Positions 43,999-62,155 of a stretch of DNA of 64,000 bases are shown here, piece after piece; position 1 is the stretch's first letter; each line of letters opens with the position of its first letter. The position numbers and the translations under genes were made by a program. This DNA comes from Leptospira interrogans (GTDB lineage Bacteria; Spirochaetota; Leptospiria; Leptospirales; Leptospiraceae), in NCBI RefSeq assembly GCF_900156205.1, contig NZ_FTNA01000021.1:15294-79293 (forward strand). The letters are read 5' to 3'. Below the pieces are notes generated by a model, which saw only the letters and a list, made by a program, of their open reading frames with translations, did not search any database and was not told where the DNA came from.

Positions 43999-44095
43999 GG
44001 GTTATTAAAAAATTAATTCTACATCCGTTTTCGTTACATCGAAATAGACAACTGAAGTAATTTTGAAAATTCCATTATGGAATTTTCAACAACTC
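43999..44095. mobile_element. R1 element: MITE-like, short form
   Basis: 97 bp with ends GGGTTATTAAAAAATT and (reverse) AATTTTCAACAACTC, flanked by TA at 43997-43998 and 44096-44097. The interior is related to 61450-61548. Its right boundary supplies the stop codon of the gene at 44095-44433. Confidence 0.75.
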
Positions 44096-44433
44096 TAATA
44101 TAATTTTTCTACTACCGATTTGGCAAAAAAATGTATAGCACCATGACCAGATTCAAAATCAGTCACTTCAATCAGTTTGCCTTCCCATTGTCTTTCTGAT
44201 ATGTCCAAAATGCATAAACCGCCAGTGGGAGAAGGAAATCCGTCTTCAATTCGAATCCCAGACGGTTGCAAAAATTTTAATATCTTAATATCAGATTTTT
44301 TTTGCAGAGTTAACTCAATAAATGAATTTTGAAAATCATTTAAATCATCCTGAAAATTAAATCCTACAATTTTATATTCGTAAGGTCTTTCTAGGATTGA
44401 ATGATATTTATTACTTAGATGCATAGTATCCAA
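44095..44433 (-). CDS. Small hypothetical protein ending at an R1 insertion
   Basis: 112 residues, not recognised: 'PSGIRIEDGFPSPTGGLCIL' and 'FESGHGAIHFFAKSVVEKL' are distinctive. No signal peptide or membrane segment. It resembles small cytoplasmic or immunity-type proteins only in size. The TAG stop is built from the last base of the R1 element plus its TA flank, so the insertion may have shortened the original protein. No clear RBS was assessed for ATG 44433. Confidence 0.6.
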   Translation of the reverse strand: MDTMHLSNKYHSILERPYEYKIVGFNFQDDLNDFQNSFIELTLQKKSDIKILKFLQPSGIRIEDGFPSPTGGLCILDISERQWEGKLIEVTDFESGHGAIHFFAKSVVEKLY

Positions 44434-45200
44434 AGTCGTTAGCTTTTTTGAAGGGAATTCTAAATTTTAAAACAAACTTATCATAACATTATTTTTATGT
44501 ATCCGAATTAGCAACTTAGCCAAAGTTTTTATTCATAAAAACCTTTATAAACTAAATTTTTTCATATCAGAATCTATTCCAAAACCTAAAAATTACTAAT
44601 AAAAACTACCGGAAAGCCTGCAATAAATATCTAGATTGACGGTTCCAGCAGCACTCCAAAATTTCATTAGAAACTTCTAAAGAGCTATCATTTAAAAACT
44701 TCGAAGTATTACCGATCGATACTTATAGTAATTATTACAAAACCTGTTTCAACACAAAATACTAGATACTTGATCAATATGAGTTCGACGTAAGAAAAAA
44801 ATTTCTAAAAGTATGAGTTCCTACATCATTTTACAAACAAACCTAAGTTTTGTGGTAGTTCCCACATTTAAAGAATCAATCTGTAAAGTTCAGATTCCAA
44901 CTTTTTTCAGAATCATGAGTTCCTTACACCGAACTCACTTTTATTATATAGTTTTGAGTAGAACAAACTCAAAATAAATACAGGAACTACTGCAACTTTC
45001 TAACTGTAAAAAGAGGCTTCAACCAAGTCAGTAAACGGATCAATGTAACGTATTTTTTAGGAACTTGATTGCGTCGGGTGATCTGCCAAATATGGGAAGT
45101 ATTGTTTTTAGAAAAAAAATTTGTGAATCCGTTCTCTTAAATTTCGAATCAGCTTACTCTCATTAGGCGCCAATAGTAGTTTGGTATCTATATAGAATAA
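44434..45200. other. Gene-free spacer with a reverse R5 copy
   Basis: About 770 bp between the small hypothetical gene and the M16 protease end. It contains the R5 block at 44779-44945 and a short R3-like scrap ('attatatagttttgagta', about 44943). No gene seen. Confidence 0.6.
44779..44945 (-). repeat. R5 repeat copy, reverse orientation
   Basis: 14-mers at 44811-44824 (gtatgagttcctac) and 44852-44865 (gtggtagttcccac) are the reverse of the common form. Linking sequence 'cattttacaaacaaac' and 'tctgtaaagttcagattcca' matches, on the opposite strand, sequence at 11690-11760 and 11285-11320. The border 'ccttacaccgaactcac' ends the unit. Confidence 0.65.
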
Positions 45201-46484
45201 TTAAATGGAAAAAATTCTTTGAACTGCTTTTTCTTCTTTCAGACTCAAATTTCCAAGCGCAGAAAGGTGTAATTTAGGAATTCCAAAAACGGACTTGGCA
45301 AACATATTCAAATCCTCTAAAGTAATAGAATAAATTTCCTTCACTCTTTCTTCATAAGAAAAATTACGGCCGTAGTATAACTCCATTAGGGCAATTGTAT
45401 TCATACGAGATTCGGTTTGTTCATAACTAATCGAAAGAGTGCCTTCGTGATTAGTCTGAGCGTCTAAAAGTTCTTTCTCCGAAATACCGTGATCTAAAAC
45501 CGATTTAATTTCGTCCGAAATAATCTCCAAACAAGTAATAAACTTTTCTTTAGAAGTAGAACAAACAATACTATTGATGCCAACATCAGCATAAGAAGAA
45601 GGATAAGCAGTGATATGATAACAAAGTCCTTTCTCTTCTCTCACCTTTTGAAAGAGCATAGAAGAGGTTCCTCCGCCCAAGATATGAGTAAATAAACTCG
45701 CAGAGGAAGCGTTATGAAATTCTCTGGCAAATCCTTCTCCACCTAAAATAAAATAAACCTGTTCCAATTTTTTCTTTTTCGGGAAATAACCCCATTTTTT
45801 CTTAGGTAAGGAAAGTGAATTCCCTTCCCTTTTCTTAACTCTGGTTCGGTTGAAATATTTGGCGGCAATCGTAAAAATTTCATCTGGTTCAAAGTTGCCA
45901 GAAATAGAAAGAAACATATTTTCCGTATGATAATACGTATCATAAAAATCTAATATACTTTTATGAGTAACACCGGAAACGGATTCTCTCGTACCTATAA
46001 TATCGCGTCCTAAAGAATTTTTAGGAAAAAAATTCTGATAGTAAAAATCGTGAATATAATCTTCAGGAGAATCCTCATAACCTTGAAGTTCCTCCAAAAT
46101 AACTCCTGCTTCATTGTCTATATCAGACTGCTTAAGCAAAGGTTCATAAATCATTTCGGCTAACAATTCTAAGCCTATGCCAATATGTTTTCCTGCGACG
46201 GTAACGTGAAAGTAAGTATATTCTCTCGAAGTGGCTGCATTTGTAAAACCACCTACTCTTTCTATATCTTCTGCTTGTTGTTTTGCGGAACGTTTAGCGG
46301 TATCCTTAAAGAGCATATGCTCTAAAAAATGACAGTAACCTGCATTTTTAGAAGATTCATGCCTGGAACCAACTCGAACAAAAACTCCGGCAGACGCGCT
46401 GACTGTATGAGGAGCTTTTTGAAAAAGAACCGTTATTCCGCCAGGTAGAACTTTTCTATGAACTATCTGTGAAGGTTCCTGCAT
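45201..46484 (-). CDS. M16 family zinc peptidase
   Basis: 427 residues from ATG 46484. The inverted zinc motif HxxEH appears as 'HFLEHMLF' (H52, E55, H56), with the downstream glutamate in 'NEAGVILEELQG' (about E132), so it is likely an active pitrilysin/processing-peptidase-type enzyme. The second, inactive half-domain ('QVYFILGGEGFAREFHNASS', 'LFQKVREEKGLCYHI') completes the usual 400-odd-residue bacterial form. It directly follows pnp (22 bp), as in many bacteria where the mpp-like gene sits next to pnp. Cytoplasmic; natural substrates unknown. Confidence 0.92.
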   Translation of the reverse strand: MQEPSQIVHRKVLPGGITVLFQKAPHTVSASAGVFVRVGSRHESSKNAGYCHFLEHMLFKDTAKRSAKQQAEDIERVGGFTNAATSREYTYFHVTVAGKHIGIGLELLAEMIYEPLLKQSDIDNEAGVILEELQGYEDSPEDYIHDFYYQNFFPKNSLGRDIIGTRESVSGVTHKSILDFYDTYYHTENMFLSISGNFEPDEIFTIAAKYFNRTRVKKREGNSLSLPKKKWGYFPKKKKLEQVYFILGGEGFAREFHNASSASLFTHILGGGTSSMLFQKVREEKGLCYHITAYPSSYADVGINSIVCSTSKEKFITCLEIISDEIKSVLDHGISEKELLDAQTNHEGTLSISYEQTESRMNTIALMELYYGRNFSYEERVKEIYSITLEDLNMFAKSVFGIPKLHLSALGNLSLKEEKAVQRIFSI

Positions 46485-46491
46485 CAATGGA

Positions 46492-48602
<2,111 letters not shown>

Positions 48603-48613
48603 GAACGACTCTC

Positions 48614-48880
<267 letters not shown>

Positions 48881-48931
48881 AGAGTGAATATACCTTTTTA
48901 CCATTTTCCAGGCAATAGCGTCACTTTAAAG

Positions 48932-50171
<1,240 letters not shown>

Positions 50172-50180
50172 CCGATTTTC

Positions 50181-52807
<2,627 letters not shown>

Positions 52808-52869
52808 ATGATTCCCTGGCTTTCCGAAGTCCTAAAAACCCCAGATCTGAATCCACCGTTCCGGCTTTT

Positions 52870-54252
<1,383 letters not shown>

Positions 54253-54253
54253 A

Positions 54254-54742
<489 letters not shown>

Positions 54743-54957
54743 ACCCCGGCCTTAGAGAGAAAACTCAAAAATGAATGAATTTTTCCTGATAACCTAATCA
54801 AACTATTCAGATTTAGCTATAGTGTAAAGTAAAAAAACCCGCACAAACGATTCGGTAGGATTATTGCTTGTTTTCCAATCCATCTGTGAGAATGGTATCG
54901 TTAGACTGAATCAAACTCATGAGAAATTTCCATTCTAATCTTAGCAATCATTCCGAC

Positions 54958-57842
<2,885 letters not shown>

Positions 57843-57843
57843 T

Positions 57844-58455
<612 letters not shown>

Positions 58456-58457
58456 TT

Positions 58458-58886
58458 GTGAGAATTAAATTGAATAACATAAACTATACTCCCGCTTCAG
58501 AAATTGACGAGCTATTCATTAAATCTTTACTTATAAGGTGTAACCTTCCATATAAAGATATAATGCCGAGAAGTTTAAAAAATTTTATTATAGCAAAATA
58601 TCAAAATAATATTATAGGAAATATTGGTCTCGAAATTTTTGATGAATTTGCTTTGATACGTTCATTATGCGTCGAGGAAGCGTATCGCAAGGAAGGTATA
58701 GGTATTTCACTATATGAAAATATATTAACTTATGCTCAATCTAAGGGAATTAAAGAATTATATTTGCTAACTACAACTGCAGAAAGTTTTTTTAGTCACC
58801 TTGGTTTTGAAATTGTAGACCGATCAATTGTTCCAGAGGCAATAAGAATGTCTTCTGACTTTGCCCAAGCTCCGCAGTTTGTATAA
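58458..58886 (+). CDS. GNAT N-acetyltransferase, ArsN2-like
   Basis: 142 residues beginning at GTG 58458, only 2 bp after the previous stop. The acetyl-CoA-binding region 'VEEAYRKEGIGISLYENIL' and the end 'ELYLLTTTAESFFSHLGFEI' then 'VDRSIVPEAIRMSSDFA' closely follow the ArsN2 arsenic-resistance acetyltransferase pattern. Function in arsenic resistance is not shown by context, since no ars gene is near. Base composition is more AT-rich than the upstream operon, suggesting an acquired gene. Confidence 0.8.
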   Translation: MRIKLNNINYTPASEIDELFIKSLLIRCNLPYKDIMPRSLKNFIIAKYQNNIIGNIGLEIFDEFALIRSLCVEEAYRKEGIGISLYENILTYAQSKGIKELYLLTTTAESFFSHLGFEIVDRSIVPEAIRMSSDFAQAPQFV

Positions 58887-58970
58887 AAATAGTTTTAAAA
58901 AACGTTATTTGATATATTCTATTTTTATTATATAAAAATTCTTAGGTAGAATAATCAAAAACTATATAGA

Positions 58971-59010
58971 TGGCGACTACGCCTAACCGTAGCTTAATGC
59001 TCCCTGCTAA
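58971..59010 (+). repeat. Short GC-rich hairpin before the toxin-antitoxin pair
   Basis: CTACG (58977-58981), loop cctaac, CGTAG (58988-58992), embedded in 'tggcga...cttaatgctccc'. It contrasts with the AT-rich surroundings and may be a cassette-border or repeat sequence accompanying accessory genes. Function unproven. Confidence 0.35.
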
Positions 59011-59093
59011 AATAACGATTTTGATGTTTTAGTTTGAGTTATGGCAATTCATTAATATTTGACAAGTAGACAAGAATAAATATAATTTCAAAT

Positions 59094-59327
59094 ATGAAAT
59101 CGTATCCGGTTGGCGAGCTTAAATCGCATTTCTCTGAAGTCTTAGAATCGGTTAAAAACGGTGAAAGTGTAGGAATACTATATGGAAAGGGCAAGAAGCC
59201 GATTGCCATGATTATTCCTATGAAAAGTAAAAAGGAAGGGAAAAGAAAAATAGGATTATTGGATGGAAAGGTAAAAATTTCTTTCTCTAAAGGTTTTAAA
59301 ATTTCCGAAGAAGAGTTTTTAAGTTAA
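59094..59327 (+). CDS. Phd/YefM-type antitoxin
   Basis: 77 residues. The Phd/YefM N-terminal fold is seen in 'YPVGELKSHFSEVLESVKNG' and 'GILYGKGKKPIAMIIPMK'. It should bind and neutralise the PIN-domain toxin encoded 1 bp downstream and repress the operon. The C-terminal 'KISFSKGFKISEEEFL' would be the toxin-binding tail. ATG 59094; weak RBS. Confidence 0.85.
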   Translation: MKSYPVGELKSHFSEVLESVKNGESVGILYGKGKKPIAMIIPMKSKKEGKRKIGLLDGKVKISFSKGFKISEEEFLS

Positions 59328-59328
59328 C

Positions 59329-59727
59329 ATGAAGTATTTGCTTGATACTCATGTAATTCTTTGGATAATCGGTTCATCTAACTTATTAAGTAAAAAAGCT
59401 AAAGCAACTATCGAAAATTCGGAAAATAAAATCTACGTTAGCTCAGTTTCTCTTTGGGAGATTTCACTGAAATTTAGATTAGGAAAACTTAGTCTTTCCG
59501 GAATGAAACCATCGCAAATCCCAGAAATTCTCTCTAAATCCAATATTGAGACTATAAATCTTGAATCAGCCGATGCAAGCACATACGATCAATTAAAGGT
59601 TATACATCATAGAGATCCATTCGATAGGATGCTAATTTGGCAATGTATTTTAAGAAAGTTTACATTGATAAGTAAAGATTCAAAAATGAAAAAATATAGA
59701 TCACATGGATTAAAAACACTTTGGTGA
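59329..59727 (+). CDS. PIN-domain ribonuclease toxin (VapC-like)
   Basis: 132 residues. The acidic PIN active-site residues are D6 ('LLDTH'), E44 ('SLWEIS'), D96/D99 ('HHRDPFDRML') and D117 ('LISKDSK'), so the nuclease should be active. It is the subgroup with 'WEISLKFRLGKL', usually paired with Phd-type antitoxins as here. VapC-type toxins cut tRNA or rRNA. Starts 1 bp after the antitoxin stop, the standard coupled arrangement. Confidence 0.88.
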   Translation: MKYLLDTHVILWIIGSSNLLSKKAKATIENSENKIYVSSVSLWEISLKFRLGKLSLSGMKPSQIPEILSKSNIETINLESADASTYDQLKVIHHRDPFDRMLIWQCILRKFTLISKDSKMKKYRSHGLKTLW

Positions 59728-59737
59728 TGCTTGCACA

Positions 59738-59796
59738 CTTCGGCTTCTCGCGGCGTTTCGAGACGCAACGTCGAGAGTCTCTTTCGTTATGCGAAG
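59738..59796 (+). repeat. GC-rich multi-hairpin island after the toxin gene
   Basis: Outer CTTCG (59738-59742) pairs with CGAAG (59792-59796). Inside are hairpin GCGTT-TCGA-GACGC (59753-59766) and hairpin AACG-TC-GAGA-G-TCTC-TTT-CGTT (59767-59788). It is much more GC-rich than its surroundings and directly follows the toxin stop. It could be a terminator-like structure or a cassette recombination-type site (attC-like), but no integrase is present in this window. Confidence 0.45.
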
Positions 59797-59842
59797 ATCG
59801 TATATTTTAATGTCATATATAATTTGAAAACAAAGAGATCCT

Positions 59843-60949
59843 ATGATCGTGATAAATCCAAAAGAACGAAAGTATAAAGTTCACAAACGGCTATTCTATT
59901 TACTCATTTCAATTTTCATCCTAAGTCGTACAACGTACTCCGATGTACCCAAGACATCGGATCGGCAAAGTTCAACCTTCCACAAAACGAATGATGCTCC
60001 CGAAGATTTAATCATCTATGAGATGCATTTACGTGAAAGACAAAGTGTAGGATTCATATCTCTTTCTGATAATTACCGTTTACACAATCATCCCGATTGG
60101 TTCGCAATGCCTAATATTCGACACAAAAAAAAGAAAGATGCAGAATACTTGATCCTAGGACTGCAATATAGAAATCGACTTCTTTCCAATACTAAAATTT
60201 CAGAAACCGATCGGGTATTTATCTATGATTATTCCAAGGATCATCTAGTTTCTTTTTTGGTCAAAAATTTGAAAGCGGTTGCCTGTCTTGATTCTTATTA
60301 TATAGATATAAATAATTATAAAAAGAAGGGACCCATTGATCAGAATAGCTATCAAATTGGATTCGCAATTGATAAAAATCTACTCAAAGGTTTTGGAAGT
60401 AAAGACTTCTCTGGGACCCTAGTTTTTATAGGTAAAAAGAATCCATTTAACAAAGGTAAGGTTAAACCGATTCGTTGGAAAAAAATGGACCTTAAAGAAT
60501 TTCCTAATATAAAGATGAAACCAGAATATGTTTCAATGTTTAAAGGATATACATTTGGACAAACCTATCAATTTGAGTCGGAAGGTTTAAAGTATTACCT
60601 TCAAGATATTTTTAAAAATGAGAATCAACCGTTTGAGTTTACCCCAAAACCTCATTCCAGTGACAATCAACCATTTCAGTTTACCCTAAAACCTCATTTC
60701 AGGCGGTTATTAGTCATAAAATCCAAAACAAAAGATTTGGTTTTTGAGACTTTTTATTCCATAGGTGAAGGATCTTTTCTTATCGATCTTGACTCTATAG
60801 GATGGCGGAGGCAATGGACCGGAAGAATGTTTAAGGATAGACCTTCGGTTATTTTTGGGTTTTTGTATGAATCATACAAATGTGAAGATATAGACTTTCT
60901 AAAACTTCCCTACAGCAAAATCACAATCAGTTGTGATAACAGAGGTTGA
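59843..60949 (+). CDS. Exported hypothetical protein with 42-bp internal duplication
   Basis: 368 residues, not recognised. A basic N-terminus and hydrophobic stretch ('LFYLLISIFILSRTTYSDV') suggest a signal peptide with cleavage near residue 34, without a lipobox cysteine. The exported part is Lys- and aromatic-rich. At about residues 261-288 a 14-residue unit is tandemly duplicated: 'NQPFEFTPKPHSSD' then 'NQPFQFTLKPHFRR'. Standing alone between the toxin-antitoxin pair and a repeat-rich spacer, it is probably accessory. ATG 59843. Confidence 0.7.
   Translation: MIVINPKERKYKVHKRLFYLLISIFILSRTTYSDVPKTSDRQSSTFHKTNDAPEDLIIYEMHLRERQSVGFISLSDNYRLHNHPDWFAMPNIRHKKKKDAEYLILGLQYRNRLLSNTKISETDRVFIYDYSKDHLVSFLVKNLKAVACLDSYYIDINNYKKKGPIDQNSYQIGFAIDKNLLKGFGSKDFSGTLVFIGKKNPFNKGKVKPIRWKKMDLKEFPNIKMKPEYVSMFKGYTFGQTYQFESEGLKYYLQDIFKNENQPFEFTPKPHSSDNQPFQFTLKPHFRRLLVIKSKTKDLVFETFYSIGEGSFLIDLDSIGWRRQWTGRMFKDRPSVIFGFLYESYKCEDIDFLKLPYSKITISCDNRG
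60623..60706 (+). repeat. 42-bp tandem duplication within the gene
   Basis: Two in-frame 42-bp units begin at 60623 and 60665 ('aatcaaccgtttgagttt' and 'aatcaaccatttcagttt'). A few base differences indicate that it is not brand new. Confidence 0.85.
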
Positions 60950-61164
60950 AGAATTAGATTTATCTCAAAAATAATTTATCTTTACTTAAAATGTAGACTC
61001 TGATTCTTCTAAGATATTTTTGAGATAGCTTGTATTGTAAGCTCCATACTTAACTTAAGAAATGTATGATTTTCTAAGTTAGAACCGCGATACTATTTTT
61101 TGTCTTCTAAAAGTATTATTCATAAGCTTAAATTTGAATAATACTTTTATAAAAGTTTGGAAAT

Positions 61165-61336
61165 TATTACTCGGATGTATGAAAAGAATACTATGCTGCA
61201 CTTGTTTCAAAACTTAGAATATGAGATTCTTTCAAAAAAACCAACAATTCTAGGTTTGATACAATTTCGAGAAGGCTTTATATCTTTAAAAAATTACCCT
61301 TAATTTTTGGTACTATTTTCATGTGCCCGAATAGTA
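61165..61336. mobile_element. R2 element: MITE-like, second complete copy
   Basis: About 172 bp with left end 'tattactcggatgtatgaaa' and right end 'tactattttcatgtgcccga' then 'atagta', reverse complements apart from a few mismatches. It matches 10935-11110 in size, ends and the 'ttgtttcaaaa' landmark. Confidence 0.7.
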
Positions 61337-61339
61337 ATT

Positions 61340-61735
61340 GTAGGAATTTCTATAAAATGAATTTTAACATGAGCAGACTCATGATTCTGAAAAAAGTTGA
61401 AATCTGAACTTTACAATTCAATTCTTTAAATGTGTGAATTACCACAATAGAATTGTTGAAAAATTAATTCTCCATCTGTTTCTATTTTATGGAAACGGGC
61501 AATTGAAGCAGTTTTGTGAATCGGAACTAGGGAATTTTTCAACAACTCTAATTTATAAAATAGAAGTTTATAATAATTGAATTTGCAGTATTCAAGTGTG
61601 AGGAACTACTACAAAACTTAGATTTGTCTGTAAAATGATGTAGGAACTACTGCAAATCAAAATTTTACGAACAAATTCTTAAATTGTAAGAATTTATACG
61701 TTTAGAAAATTTTTTCTTACGTTTCTGCTCACATT
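61340..61735 (+). repeat. R5 repeat copy interrupted by R1
   Basis: 14-mer-like units lie at 61340-61353, 61432-61445, about 61597-61611, 61640-61653 and 61686-61699. Sequence 61612-61735 parallels 11675-11790 over about 120 bp. The unit is interrupted at 61448-61550 by the R1 element and its TA flanks. Confidence 0.65.
61450..61548. mobile_element. R1 element: MITE-like, nested in R5
   Basis: 99 bp, ends GAATTGTTGAAAAATT and (reverse) AATTTTTCAACAACTC, flanked by TA at 61448-61449 and 61549-61550. Similar throughout to 43999-44095. Confidence 0.75.
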
Positions 61736-61825
61736 TTTTTAAGTTTTTAGATAAATTGATTTTTGATTTAGAAAAATTGATTCGAACAATTCGTTTGGTT
61801 TCTCTGATTTTACAACAGAGTTCTT

Positions 61826-61955
61826 TCGCGTTAGGGATCGACGCGAGGTCAAGTTATTTTTATTTTATAATAAAATAATATACTTAAGTGTATTTGAAAT
61901 AACTTGACCAAAGCAGAGAGCCCGGGCCGCGTTAGCGGCAACGCCCTGGATTAGT
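61826..61955 (+). repeat. R4 three-stem element, copy C
   Basis: Stem I: TCGCGT (61826-61831) with ACGCGA (61841-61846). Stem II: GGTCAAGTTATTT (61847-61859) with AAATAACTTGACC (61897-61909), perfect. Stem III: GCCGC (61926-61930), loop GTTA, GCGGC (61935-61939), framed by AGCCCGG and CGCCC. The layout equals copy A although stems I and III have different sequences. Confidence 0.75.
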
Positions 61956-62003
61956 TTTTTTGTGCGGATCTTTTTCTAAACTCTGATAGTAGATTCTAAA
62001 CTG

Positions 62004-62097
62004 ATTATTGATCTCTATAAAATTGAGTACCGTTGATTTTATCACAAAACACTGATTCCATACAAAATATTAGGTATTTTATTATATAGTTACGAGT
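62004..62097 (-). repeat. R3 repeat, copy 3
   Basis: Reverse-strand copy nearly identical to 34538-34630 over about 90 bp, keeping 'gtgttttgtgataaaat' and 'acggtactcaattttat'. Lies 58 bp beyond the end of the VM gene. Confidence 0.75.
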
Positions 62098-62155
62098 AGT
62101 AATCTTGTATAGTCACAATGACTTTCACGTCAATGGGTTGTTCAACTTTGATACT

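Larger units (their letters stand above)
60950..62155. other. Gene-free spacer carrying R1-R5 repeats
   Basis: About 1.2 kb between convergent genes. It contains complete R2 (61165-61336), R5 sequence (61340-61735) with an R1 element nested in it (61450-61548), R4 copy C (61826-61955) and R3 (62004-62097). No credible gene. Confidence 0.7.

Noticed and set aside
58971..59010. tRNA fragment
   Set aside because: Only one 5-bp stem forms; no acceptor stem, anticodon loop or T-loop motif can be found.
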